From NCBI GenBank assembly GCA_943846675.1, contig OX044357.1:806001-870000 (forward strand): a stretch of 64,000 nucleotides of DNA. Direction: 5' to 3'. This document shows, in pieces, positions 16,996 through 24,663 of this stretch. Position 1 is the first letter of the stretch, and each line of letters opens with the position of its first letter. This DNA comes from UBA987 sp002292105 (GTDB lineage Bacteria; Bacteroidota; Bacteroidia; NS11-12g; UBA9320). A program made the translations under genes and the position numbers. The notes below the pieces were generated by a model that did no database searches, was not told where the DNA came from, and worked only from the letters and a program-made list of their open reading frames with translations.

Positions 16996-18331
16996 GATTG
17001 GATTAATTACATGGCGCGAGTATATCACACGCGTACGGAAGAAGTCATTCCTTATAATGACCATATTGGGCCCAGTTTTGATTGCTGTGTTTTACGGCAT
17101 CATCATTTTCTTAGCGGTTAACGATAGTATTGGGAAAGACACGGAAAAAGTGTTGGTGTATGATGAATCGAATGCAATTGAAGGCAAGTTGTATAACGAC
17201 GACCGAATGGCATTTGAGTACACATCCGATTGGGATGGAAGGGACACAGATTCACTAAATGCCGGGGGCTATACAGGTAGACTCCTTATCCCCAATAACT
17301 TCAATATCTATAACCCGGACGGGGTTGTTTACGAATCCGAAAATTCGTTATCCATTGAGTCGAAAGAGCGTATAAATAGGCGGATAGAAAACGCGATTGA
17401 GGATGAAAAAATGAGCCAATTGGGTGTGTCGGAAACGGCTATGGATAGTTTGAAAACCTCAGTCTCTTTAAATGCACTGACTTTGGATGAGGACGGAGAA
17501 GCAAAAAGCAGTAGTACCGAGCTCAATACCGTTATTGGTATGGGTGCCTCATTTGTTATTTATTTCTTCATATTCCTTTACGGTGTTCAGGTTATGAAAG
17601 GTGTGATTGAGGAAAAAACGAACCGTATTGTTGAGGTCATTGTGTCGAGCGTAAAGCCTTTTCAATTAATGATGGGGAAGGTGTTTGGTCTGGCCCTGGT
17701 TGGATTGACACAAATAGTCATCTGGCTCGTCTTTTCTGGAATATTGATGGGTGTCATCTCCTTTATCTTTATCGGAAGCGACATGGGTAATATTATGGAT
17801 ATGGCCAATTCTGTTCAAGCCATGCCTGCCGATCAAATGGCAGAACTTGGCGTAAATTCAATGATGGTGAATGTGGTGTCGGGCATGATGGCGATTAACT
17901 GGCCTTTTATCATTCTGTCGTTTATCATTTACTTTTTGGGTGGTTATCTTATGTACTCTGCGCTTTTTGCAGCAGTTGGGGCAGCGGTAGATGCAGAAAC
18001 AGATACACAACAGTTTATGCTTCCAATCACCTTGCCATTGGTATTTTCAATTGCGCTTTCCACAAGTGTGGTATTACGCGACCCAAACGGTGCCTTAAGT
18101 TTTTGGTTAAGCATTATTCCCCTAACTAGTCCGATAGTGATGATGGTGCGTGCACCGTTCTTGAATCTGGCAACACAATGGTGGGAAGTAGCGTTGTCGA
18201 TCGGATTGCTAATTACAACATTTTGCTTCACCATTTGGCTGGCTGGTAAAATCTACCGAACAGGTATCTTGATGTACGGTAAAAAAGCAACCTACAAAGA
18301 GTTGTTTAAATGGTTGTTTTATAAGGGGTAG
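16988..18331 (+). CDS. ABC-2 transporter permease (NatB/YhaP-like)
   Basis: The 447-residue permease has one N-terminal transmembrane helix (about 20-45), an extracytoplasmic domain of roughly 140 residues, then five to six helices from about 180 to the end. The cytoplasmic GVIEEKTNRIVEVIVSSVKP segment is a hallmark of the NatB/CcmB-type ABC-2 permeases, followed by FQLMMGKVFGLALVGLTQI. It pairs with the NatA-like ATPase. It probably exports sodium or a small hydrophobic compound; the substrate is not determined. Confidence 0.9.
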   Translation: MGKIGLITWREYITRVRKKSFLIMTILGPVLIAVFYGIIIFLAVNDSIGKDTEKVLVYDESNAIEGKLYNDDRMAFEYTSDWDGRDTDSLNAGGYTGRLLIPNNFNIYNPDGVVYESENSLSIESKERINRRIENAIEDEKMSQLGVSETAMDSLKTSVSLNALTLDEDGEAKSSSTELNTVIGMGASFVIYFFIFLYGVQVMKGVIEEKTNRIVEVIVSSVKPFQLMMGKVFGLALVGLTQIVIWLVFSGILMGVISFIFIGSDMGNIMDMANSVQAMPADQMAELGVNSMMVNVVSGMMAINWPFIILSFIIYFLGGYLMYSALFAAVGAAVDAETDTQQFMLPITLPLVFSIALSTSVVLRDPNGALSFWLSIIPLTSPIVMMVRAPFLNLATQWWEVALSIGLLITTFCFTIWLAGKIYRTGILMYGKKATYKELFKWLFYKG

Positions 18332-18372
18332 GGAAATGAAAAGCATTAATAAGGAAATATGCTCTCACTAGT

Positions 18373-18513
18373 TTAATTGCCTGAGGCCGTCTTGTTTCTT
18401 CTACAACGCTCACTGCAAAATTTAACATTTTCCCAATCTCTTTCCCATTTCTTGCGCCATGTAAAGGAGCGATTACAAACGGGACAAGTTTTAATTGGGA
18501 GGTTTTGCTTCAT
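18373..18513 (-). CDS. DUF2256 small zinc-ribbon-like protein
   Basis: A 46-residue protein with two CxxC-type pairs: CPVCNRSFTWRKKWERDW and KFCSERCRRNK. This is the DUF2256 signature, probably one zinc site. The start is ATG 18513; a longer reading upstream is not conserved in this family. DUF2256 genes are often found with DUF2805 genes and with cryptochrome/photolyase genes. The DUF2805 gene is next to it here, but no photolyase is in the window. The molecular function is unknown. Confidence 0.85.
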   Translation of the reverse strand: MKQNLPIKTCPVCNRSFTWRKKWERDWENVKFCSERCRRNKTASGN

Positions 18514-18585
18514 AACTTTTTCTTCAGAAAGACCATTTGGGGATTTAGAAACATCAGCTAAGCGTACCAAATGATGTACGGTGTA

Positions 18586-18855
18586 TTAGCGTTTCGATAT
18601 CTTGTTGTTCGAAATAATCTTTTGACTAGTGGATTTGAAGCGTTGAATTGCTTCACTTCTTTTGTGCAGGTGTTTACTGCTGACGCCACTATTTACACGC
18701 TTTCTCCACCGTTTAAATGAACTTTCTTTTAATTCTTTCCGCATCAGTTTGATGACATCTGCCTCCGTGCAACCAAATTGTATTTTAATGGCTTCAAATG
18801 GCGTTCTGTCCTCCCATGCCATCTCAATGATTCTGTCTATTTCCGATTCTGTCAT
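18586..18855 (-). CDS. DUF2805 / TIGR03643 family protein
   Basis: An 89-residue basic protein with the family pattern EIDRIIEMAWEDRTPFEAI, FGCTEADVIKLMRKE and SSFKRWRKRVNSG, which suggests a small helix-turn-helix-like fold. The length is normal, with about 15 extra C-terminal residues rich in K and S. It lies 72 nt upstream of the DUF2256 gene on the same strand, the usual association. A DNA-related role is often assumed but unproven. Confidence 0.85.
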   Translation of the reverse strand: MTESEIDRIIEMAWEDRTPFEAIKIQFGCTEADVIKLMRKELKESSFKRWRKRVNSGVSSKHLHKRSEAIQRFKSTSQKIISNNKISKR

Positions 18856-18934
18856 GTCTACTATTAATCTGATATAACTTTATACTAGAACATAATAAAT
18901 CTTAGAAAGTGTTGAATAATTTGATTAGAGTAAT

Positions 18935-19216
18935 CTATCTATTCATATAGTCCGAAAACTGCTCGGCATAATCATCATAGTTTTCTTCTAACATGGTTCT
19001 GTATTGCTTCATGAAATAGTCCACTACTTCTTCCTTAGACGCCTTCATGTCATCTGCCGTGTCAAAACCACGAGCACTTACCCAAACGTTAAACCTTGAA
19101 GTAGCATAAAGCATTGATGCACTTACTTGACCCGGCTTTTGCGCCTGACATTGATTGTTAGACAAGTTTATGTGTTCGTCTGCGCGCTTGTAAAATTCGT
19201 TATCTTGATCTGTCAT
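18935..19216 (-). CDS. DUF3144 family protein
   Basis: A 93-residue soluble protein. It matches DUF3144 by the FYKRADEHINLSN helix, the VSASMLYATSRFNVWVSAR core and the acidic C-terminal helix ending in FSDYMNR. ATG at 19216 is preferred over a TTG three codons upstream. There is no known function. It stands between small DUF genes and the damaged nitroreductase gene, with a terminator on its upstream side. Confidence 0.8.
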   Translation of the reverse strand: MTDQDNEFYKRADEHINLSNNQCQAQKPGQVSASMLYATSRFNVWVSARGFDTADDMKASKEEVVDYFMKQYRTMLEENYDDYAEQFSDYMNR

Positions 19217-19284
19217 GGGGTACAATATATGATTTTGGCCAATGTTGGCAATATTATTTAGTCTTTAACTACACTATCTTAAAC

Positions 19285-19319
19285 ACAAAAAAGCGGTTCA
19301 AGTTTCCACCCAAACCGCC
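19285..19319 (-). terminator. Intrinsic terminator of the nitroreductase/pirin transcript
   Basis: On the minus strand GCGGTT and AACCGC flank a loop of about 14 nt and are followed by TTTTTT. It sits about 30 nt past the end of the nitroreductase reading frame. Confidence 0.6.
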
Positions 19320-19350
19320 TAAGCTTTAAATCTTTCTTACAAGAAGTATT

Positions 19351-19982
19351 TTACTCGACAACCTTAGAAATTGAATTGACCGACTTGCGAACCTTATTGC
19401 CGTGCTGAGTCGCATCTTCATCGCTGCGATACCCGATGGCCAATATCACTGCTGCTTTTAAGCCTTTTTCTTTTAAGCCCAATATTCTTTCATATTCATC
19501 TGCGTCGAAACCTTCCATCGGTGTGCTGTCAATTTTTAGTTCGGCACAAACAGCTAGCGCATTCGACAGCGGGATGTAGGTTTGTTTGGCAGTCCAGACT
19601 TGTTTGTCTTCAATCGACCGGTCATTCATTTTAGCCTTTACAAAGTCACATAACCTTGTAACGCATCTAACGCTATACCTTGTAAATTGGATTTAAGCTG
19701 CATATACGCATCAATATGTTCAGGCGTTACATCGGCGTAATTACAGAATACAAAAAGATTCGAAGCATCTGTTATTTGGCTTTGCCCCCATGAGGCAGGT
19801 TTAAGTTGCTTTCTAGTTTCAGAAGATTTTACCTCTAATACTTTATACAATTGAAGTCCGTATGAAGAAGCGGATAACCGAATGGCTTCTTTTATTTTAG
19901 CAAGATCTTCTTCACTTACTTTTTTTGAACTGTCGTATTGCTTTGTGGCATATCGCCAGTTTAAATTGTCTATTAACTGCAT
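19351..19982 (-). pseudogene. NAD(P)H-dependent nitroreductase-family gene broken by a frameshift
   Basis: Two reading frames together make one nitroreductase-like flavoprotein of about 208 residues. The first part (19982 to about 19648) holds NLNWRYATKQYD and the SSYGLQLYKVLEV flavin/phosphate region, and ends ALQGYVTL-stop. The second part continues in another frame with DFVKAKMNDRSIEDK, then the AKQTYIPLSNALAVCAELKID helix and the C-terminal AAVILAIGYRSDEDA. Restoring one G near 19648-19650 (GG-GT to give Gly before Asp) rejoins both frames. The rest shows no further damage. It is therefore either a recent loss or a single-base sequence error. It lies 24 nt downstream of the pirin remnant. 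Confidence 0.85.
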
Positions 19983-20005
19983 TGAATTGATTTATGGATA
20001 AAAAA

Positions 20006-20404
20006 TTATAGGCTCATCGGTACTTCCATTAAAAGCACCCAAGCATTTTCCGATGCTTTTACTTTAAGCATATCAGTTCCCCAAACACCCATGCCGTCTC
20101 TTTTGTTTAGTTTTTCACTATTTATTTCCACTTCGCCTTCCAACACAAATGCATACATGCCGTTGCCTTCCTTTTTGATTTTGTATTCGTCCGATTTCCC
20201 TTTCGTAAATTTTCCTAAATGGAACCAAGCATCCTGATTTGCCCAAACCCCTTGGTCATCTTTGTTCGGCGAAAGCACCTGGTAAAACGCATTCTCTTTT
20301 TCGATATCTCTAATCGATATTTGGTCGTACCGAGGCGTTACATTCTTCTTATTGGGAAACACCCCAATTTGTAAGAACTTGACTTCCTTGTCCTTGTTTT
20401 TCAT
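20006..20404 (-). pseudogene. Pirin-family remnant, C-terminal half only
   Basis: The 132-residue frame matches only the second half of pirin-like bicupin proteins: KEVKFLQI-x-VFPNKKNVTPRYDQ, HLGKFTKG, AFVLEGEVEINSEKL and the DGMGVWGTD block. Full-length homologs have about 235 residues, and the missing N-terminal cupin carries the metal ligands (HPHxxxE type). The region upstream is A+T-rich and encodes nothing pirin-like in any frame near the expected junction. A tryptophan usual in LQIWVFP is glycine here. The ATG at 20404 looks fortuitous. Together with the frameshifted nitroreductase gene this is a decaying redox operon. Confidence 0.75.
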
Positions 20405-20675
20405 ATGTAACTTATTTCAATAGTTTTCAGTTCCACGGTTAACTATAACATCAGGAAGTTTATTGAGTTATTTTAAATTGAGGAATGAAACACAACTACT
20501 AAATAAACGAATATAACATTCGTTTATCAATCCATATGTGAAGGATGAACACCTTAAATTGGTCTAACACACTGGCTATTATTCAATCCTTATATACGCT
20601 TTATGTTTATAATACGTTCTGTATACATATGGACATGTACGGGTATTGAAATTGTACATGGGTATATTTGAAGTC
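20405..20675. other. A+T-rich gene-free stretch with an operator-like inverted repeat
   Basis: ATAAACGAAT (20503-20512) and ATTCGTTTAT (20518-20527) form a perfect 10 bp inverted repeat with a 5 nt spacer, typical of a dimeric repressor site. It lies upstream of both the pirin/nitroreductase remnants and the WD40 gene. The remainder is A+T-rich and holds no recognisable coding sequence, apparently the ground of the lost pirin N-terminus. Confidence 0.5.
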
Positions 20676-21866
20676 ATGCAAAAAACTATTGCATTTATTA
20701 TAAGCTTACTCTGCTTAATGGTGTGTATTACGAACTTGAGTTATGCTCAAAATGACGTGTCGTATGTTACCCTCGGAAGTCACACCGATGATGTGGAATC
20801 TGTTGCCGTTTCTGGTAATGGAGATTTTGTTGCCACAGGATCGTGGGACAACACAGTTCAAGTATTTAAAGGGGATTCCACTTTTCCTTACTTTCAAACA
20901 CTCACGGGGCATCGTGCTGCTGTGTCCGCGCTAGGTTTTAGCGGGAGTGGAGACATATTGGTTACGGGTGGAAATGATTTTAAACTCATGGTGTGGAGCA
21001 AAACGGATGCAGACAAATACACATTAAAAAAGGAGTTCAACAATGTGCACTCGGCGGGTATAAATAGTATTGTAGTGGGTCCTTCGGGCAATATGGTGTA
21101 CTCTGCCGGAGACGATGGAAGAATCGTCATCCACAACCAACGCAGCAACTCGAAATGGGTAATCAATAATAAAATTCCAACAAACTGTATTGCATTAAAA
21201 GGTAGGAGTTATGTGTTGTGCGCTGATGAATCGGCGGTAGTTAAACTGTATGATATAAACGGTAACAAACTAAAAGAGTACAAAGGACATAAAGACGTGG
21301 TAAACTCAGTTGCATGCAATGGTAGATATGTTGTGACAGGAAGTAGTGATAAAACGGCTATTGTTTGGGATGCCTTTAGCGGAAAGCAGAAAAGCGTGCT
21401 CATTGGCCACAAGTGGAAGATTAATTCGGTAACCATAAGCACAGACGGTAAATACGTCATTACGGGAAGTAGCGATGGTATGACGAAAATTTGGAATTTG
21501 GAAACCGGAGATCTTGTTGATAGCTACGCCGAGCAAAATGGCAAAGTCCGACAAGTAACTATGTCTAAAGACATGCGCTATGTTTTTTCTGCTTTTCAAG
21601 TAGATTCAATAGAAAATCAACCCACCTACGGTTTGTCTGTTTGGAAAACAGGAATGAAATTCGAATTTTCAAACACCGACATTGCCAAGCAGTTGAAGCG
21701 GATGGAAAAGCAACGCAGGTTGTCTGGAACTCAAACGCGCAACCCAAGAGGGTCAGACGGTTTGGGGACAACGAATCAAAATAAACCCGTTGTTGAGAAA
21801 CCAGAATTAAAAGGTGAGATTATAACCGATACAGACGAAATTCAAATTACAATAGAAGATGAGTAA
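20676..21866 (+). CDS. Secreted WD40-repeat beta-propeller protein
   Basis: From ATG 20676 the 396-residue product has a standard signal peptide (MQKTIAFIISLLCLMVC, cleavage near SYA-Q). The mature part contains about six to seven WD40 repeats, for example HTDDVESVAVSGNGDFVATG-SWDNTVQVF, HRAAVSALGFSGSGDILVTG, HKDVVNSVA...VTGSSDKTAIVWD and HKWKINSVTISTDGKYVITG with KIWNLETGDL. The C-terminal 70 residues are charged and low-complexity. It is presumably periplasmic or surface-exposed and provides a protein-binding platform; the partner is unknown. Earlier in-frame starts (TTG 20646, ATG 20658) would weaken the signal peptide. The stop overlaps the RidA-like gene by 8 nt. Confidence 0.85.
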   Translation: MQKTIAFIISLLCLMVCITNLSYAQNDVSYVTLGSHTDDVESVAVSGNGDFVATGSWDNTVQVFKGDSTFPYFQTLTGHRAAVSALGFSGSGDILVTGGNDFKLMVWSKTDADKYTLKKEFNNVHSAGINSIVVGPSGNMVYSAGDDGRIVIHNQRSNSKWVINNKIPTNCIALKGRSYVLCADESAVVKLYDINGNKLKEYKGHKDVVNSVACNGRYVVTGSSDKTAIVWDAFSGKQKSVLIGHKWKINSVTISTDGKYVITGSSDGMTKIWNLETGDLVDSYAEQNGKVRQVTMSKDMRYVFSAFQVDSIENQPTYGLSVWKTGMKFEFSNTDIAKQLKRMEKQRRLSGTQTRNPRGSDGLGTTNQNKPVVEKPELKGEIITDTDEIQITIEDE

Positions 21867-22275
21867 CCAAAAATTTGATTCAAATAAAGCACCAGAACCG
21901 GTAGGTTCGTATCCGCATGCCCGTAAAGTTGGAGATTTGTTATTTTTAAGTGGGGTAGGACCTCGAGCCCGTGGGACTAAAAAAATACCAGGTGTTGAAC
22001 TCGAAGAAGACGGAACAATCAAAAGCTACGACATTGCCGAGCAGTGTCATTCTGTTTTCCAAAACATTAAATACATTTTGGAAGATGCAGGAAGCAGTTG
22101 GGATAACATTGTTGATGTAACCGTGTTTTTGACCAACATGAAAGATGATTTCAAAACATATAACAAACTATATGCAGAATACTTCAAAGACAATCAGCCC
22201 TGTAGAACGACATTAGAGATCAATTGTCTGCCAACACCTATTGGTATTGAGCTTAAAGTAATTGCAACGATATGA
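21859..22275 (+). CDS. RidA-family deaminase, probably 2-aminomuconate deaminase type
   Basis: A 138-residue YjgF/YER057c/UK114 protein. Besides the usual FLSGVGP, QCHSVFQNI, IVDVTVFLTNM and PCRTTLEIN (with the substrate-binding arginine), it carries the insert RGTKKIPGVELEEDGTIKSY. From memory, that insert marks 2-aminomuconate deaminases of the kynurenine/tryptophan breakdown route. No other kynurenine pathway gene is present, so a general imine-hydrolysing role remains possible. It overlaps the WD40 gene by 8 nt and is followed by a strong terminator. Confidence 0.85.
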   Translation: MSNQKFDSNKAPEPVGSYPHARKVGDLLFLSGVGPRARGTKKIPGVELEEDGTIKSYDIAEQCHSVFQNIKYILEDAGSSWDNIVDVTVFLTNMKDDFKTYNKLYAEYFKDNQPCRTTLEINCLPTPIGIELKVIATI

Positions 22276-22359
22276 CAAATAAGTTGTCAGTAAGAATTTA
22301 GACCAACGACACCATAAACGTATACTAGAATTTTTAGAGCAAGATTTAGGTACTTCATG

Positions 22360-22387
22360 AGCCCTTCACATTGTGGGGGGCTTTTTT
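22360..22387 (+). terminator. Intrinsic terminator after the WD40-RidA operon
   Basis: A 10 bp stem (AGCCCTTCAC with GTGGGGGGCT, two G-U pairs) closes a 3 nt ATT loop and runs into six T residues. Confidence 0.75.
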
Positions 22388-22620
22388 ATGCAAGATTTTC
22401 TCTGTTGTATGATTATGCCAAAGAGAATAGAGCAGAGAACATAGAGAATAGACTTATCAGGTTTTAGAAGAACAAGTCACTACTTTATTCATTAGCAGCC
22501 AAAAGCAAATAGCTAACAGCCAAAGGCCAATAGCAATTAGTGTGTATAGAAATGAGAATATAGATAATAGAGTAAAGACTGTCTCTGCATGCGATTTAAT
22601 CGCGTTTACTTATTCACGTG

Positions 22621-22652
22621 TTCAATCCTTCAATCCTTCAATCCTTCAATCC
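22621..22652. repeat. Four tandem copies of TTCAATCC
   Basis: Four exact 8 bp units stand head to tail, followed by degenerate forms up to about 22697 (TTCAAAAT, ATTCAATCCTTCATTC, TTCAATACTTCAAAAC). The array sits just beyond the 3' end of the riboflavin synthase gene. It is likely prone to slippage. Confidence 0.9.
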
Positions 22653-22683
22653 TTCAAAATTCAGACATTCAATCCTTCATTCT

Positions 22684-23286
22684 TCAATACTTCAAAACTA
22701 CCCCCCCCGGTAACATTCTAGCTATGTACTTCCCAAGTATATCAAACTCAAGGTTGACTGTAGAATCCACTTCGATGGACTTGAAATTCGTGTGTTCGTA
22801 GGTAAAAGGAATGATGGCTACAGAAAAGGTGTCAGGAGTGGAATCAAACACCGTTAAGCTAGTTCCGTTAATGCATATGGAGCCTTTTTCTACAGTAGTG
22901 AAGTTTAGATGACGCTCGTGCTTAAAGCTAAACACCCAACTCCCATCAGCATCTTTTTTCTCTATGCAAGTCGCCATTGTATCTACATGACCCTGCACCA
23001 TATGTCCGTCTAGTCGGTCACCAACTTTAAGACATCGTTCTAAATTGACATCGGAACCTACTTCCCATTTGCCAATGTTGGATTTTTGAATTGTTTCCTG
23101 AATCGCTGTAACCGTATGCGTTTTATCATCGCAAGCCGTTACGGTAAGGCAAACCCCATTATGGGCTACGCTTTGATCGATTTTAAGTTCGTTTGAAATC
23201 GAAGAGGCAATGGTGAAATGTATATTCGATCCTTCATGTTCTATTTTGGTCACCTGACCAAGCGCTTCAATGATTCCGGTAAACAT
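22684..23286 (-). CDS. ribE: Riboflavin synthase, alpha subunit type
   Basis: This enzyme makes riboflavin from two molecules of 6,7-dimethyl-8-ribityllumazine. The 200-residue protein has two similar lumazine-binding barrels: MFTGIIEALG and SVAHNGVCLTV in the first, GHMVQGHVDT and GSICINGTSLTV in the second. The conserved start MFTGII fixes the ATG at 23286. It begins 1 nt after the sdhB stop, so it is probably co-transcribed with succinate dehydrogenase, whose flavoprotein needs FAD made from riboflavin. Confidence 0.96.
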   Translation of the reverse strand: MFTGIIEALGQVTKIEHEGSNIHFTIASSISNELKIDQSVAHNGVCLTVTACDDKTHTVTAIQETIQKSNIGKWEVGSDVNLERCLKVGDRLDGHMVQGHVDTMATCIEKKDADGSWVFSFKHERHLNFTTVEKGSICINGTSLTVFDSTPDTFSVAIIPFTYEHTNFKSIEVDSTVNLEFDILGKYIARMLPGGVVLKY

Positions 23287-23287
23287 C

Positions 23288-24037
23288 TTAGTCTTCAGTT
23301 ACTGACGCCGACAAATACTCACGGTTCATACGCGCTATGGTTGTCAATGAAATGCCTTTTGGACATTCAACCTCACATGCACCTGTATTGGTACAGTTTC
23401 CAAAGCCTTCTTTATCCATTTGATTTACCATGTTCATCACACGGTCTTTGGCTTCAACTTTTCCTTGAGGCAGTAATGCATATTGCGAAACTTTTGCACC
23501 GACAAAAAGCATAGCACTCGAGTTCTTACACGTTGCTACACAAGCACCACATCCGATACAAGTGGCAGCATCCATGGCTTCATCTGCATCAGGTTTAGGG
23601 ATTGGAATAGCATTGGCATCTTGTGTATTCCCAGACGTATTTACAGAAATATAACCACCCGCTTGTTGGATGCGATCAAACGCACTGCGGTCTACTACCA
23701 AATCCTTAATTACTGGAAATGCTTTTGCTCGGAATGGTTCAATGAAGATCGTATCACCATCGTTAAACATACGCATGTGCAGTTGGCAGGTTGTTACACC
23801 ACGGTCAGGTCCATGAGCTTCACCATTTATATATAGAGAGCACATGCCACAAATCCCTTCACGACAATCGTGATCAAATGCAACTGGCTCTTCACCTGAG
23901 CTCACTAATTGCTCATTTAAGACATCTAGCATTTCTAAAAACGACATGTGTTCAGATATATCTGTCACGTTATATGCCACCATCTTGCCTTTGTCTTCTG
24001 CGTCTTTCTGTCTCCAGATTTTGAGTACTAAATCCAT
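23288..24037 (-). CDS. sdhB: Succinate dehydrogenase / fumarate reductase iron-sulfur subunit
   Basis: This subunit carries electrons between the FAD subunit and membrane quinone. The N-terminal ferredoxin domain has the [2Fe-2S] ligands in CREGICGMCSLYINGE and TTCQLHM. The C-terminal domain has CIGCGACVATCK and CTNTGACEVECPKGI for the [4Fe-4S] and [3Fe-4S] centres. The 249-residue length fits the Bacteroidota/epsilonproteobacterial type with a single cytochrome b subunit. A four-helix-bundle gene separates it from sdhA, an unusual interruption. Confidence 0.96.
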   Translation of the reverse strand: MDLVLKIWRQKDAEDKGKMVAYNVTDISEHMSFLEMLDVLNEQLVSSGEEPVAFDHDCREGICGMCSLYINGEAHGPDRGVTTCQLHMRMFNDGDTIFIEPFRAKAFPVIKDLVVDRSAFDRIQQAGGYISVNTSGNTQDANAIPIPKPDADEAMDAATCIGCGACVATCKNSSAMLFVGAKVSQYALLPQGKVEAKDRVMNMVNQMDKEGFGNCTNTGACEVECPKGISLTTIARMNREYLSASVTED

Positions 24038-24113
24038 AACTATTTTTAGTTTAACATTAGATTATAGAACATAGAAAAGAGAAAATAGACTTTGATGTGC
24101 TATCAATTGTGTC

Positions 24114-24500
24114 TCACTTTACTGTATTAGTTGTCAACCTGTTTTGAAAACTCATTGTCATGCGTTGGAATTCTTCAATTTTTGATTCAAACTTTTCTAA
24201 TGCCTTTTCACTTAGGTATCTTCTATGATATGCGATTAGTAATTGAGTGCCAAGCTCAAATGACGAACCAAGTGCAATATCAATAAAGTGTGAGAATGAT
24301 TTCGTTGAACGTGCTGAGCCTTCTGCAATATTGCTAGGCATCGATATGGAGCATCTACTTAACTGAGACCTTAAATTGAACATCTCTTGATGTGGTAAGG
24401 TGCCAATCAAATCGGATACGTCATATGAGATTTCAAGAGCCAACTGCCAGATTATTAATTTCTTGTAGTTGTGTCTTTTATTTCCAGTGCTCGCAACCAA
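24114..24500 (-). CDS. Four-helix-bundle (S23/IVS-type) protein inside the sdh operon
   Basis: A 128-residue helical protein of the S23 family, whose members are encoded in 23S rRNA intervening sequences and as free-standing genes. It is recognised by NYKKLIIWQLALEI near the start, FNLRSQLSRCSISMPSNIAE in the middle and GSSFELGTQLLIA in the third helix. It starts at TTG 24500, with no ATG available. It is placed between sdhA and sdhB, with gaps of 163 and 76 nt that contain GAATAGA/AACATAGA-type phrases on both sides. That looks like a later insertion into a usually tight operon. The function of free-standing S23 proteins is not known; related Avd proteins bind nucleic acid. Confidence 0.8.
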   Translation of the reverse strand: MVASTGNKRHNYKKLIIWQLALEISYDVSDLIGTLPHQEMFNLRSQLSRCSISMPSNIAEGSARSTKSFSHFIDIALGSSFELGTQLLIAYHRRYLSEKALEKFESKIEEFQRMTMSFQNRLTTNTVK

Positions 24501-24663
24501 TCTATCTTCTTTTATCCGTTTTTATCTTGTTATACTTTTCTAATTTAATTAATCCTTATTTCATTTGAATAGAATTCCTCCTTATGTAACCGCCAAGTCT
24601 CTAATCTTTATTCTATTCTCTTTAAGTCTTGTGTTTTTAACACAAAAAAAGCTTTACTGCCTT
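24501..24663 (-). other. Intergenic segment between sdhA and the four-helix-bundle gene
   Basis: On the minus strand sdhA is followed by a hairpin (TTGTGTT and AACACAA, 3 nt loop, around 24634-24650). Then come repeat-like words (AGAGAATAGAATAAAG) and an AAGGAGG with an ATG-AAA-TAA two-codon frame after it. A strong Shine-Dalgarno is rare in this genome, so this may be a remnant or chance. It contains no gene. Confidence 0.35.

Larger units (their letters stand above)
22276..22683. other. Gene-free 408 bp stretch with simple repeats
   Basis: After the terminator at 22360-22387 this stretch holds purine-rich phrases such as AGAGAATAGA and AGAACATAGAGAATAGACTT, a segment of related AGCAAATAGCTAACAGCC words, and the TTCAATCC tandem array. 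Similar GAACATAGA/AATAGACTT phrases recur around 24060-24095 and, inverted, around 24595-24625. I see no gene. Confidence 0.6.

Noticed and set aside
20006..20404. Complete small cupin protein
   Set aside because: The sequence aligns only to the second half of pirin-like proteins and lacks the metal-binding first cupin, so a truncated remnant is more likely.
22589..22801. Open frame across the TTCAATCC array
   Set aside because: It is created by the repeat (SFNPSILQ-type text) and overlaps the 3' end of ribE on the other strand.
24570..24590. Tiny coding sequence behind the AAGGAGG between sdhA and the S23 gene
   Set aside because: Only ATG-AAA-stop follows, so nothing meaningful is encoded; noted only as a possible remnant.
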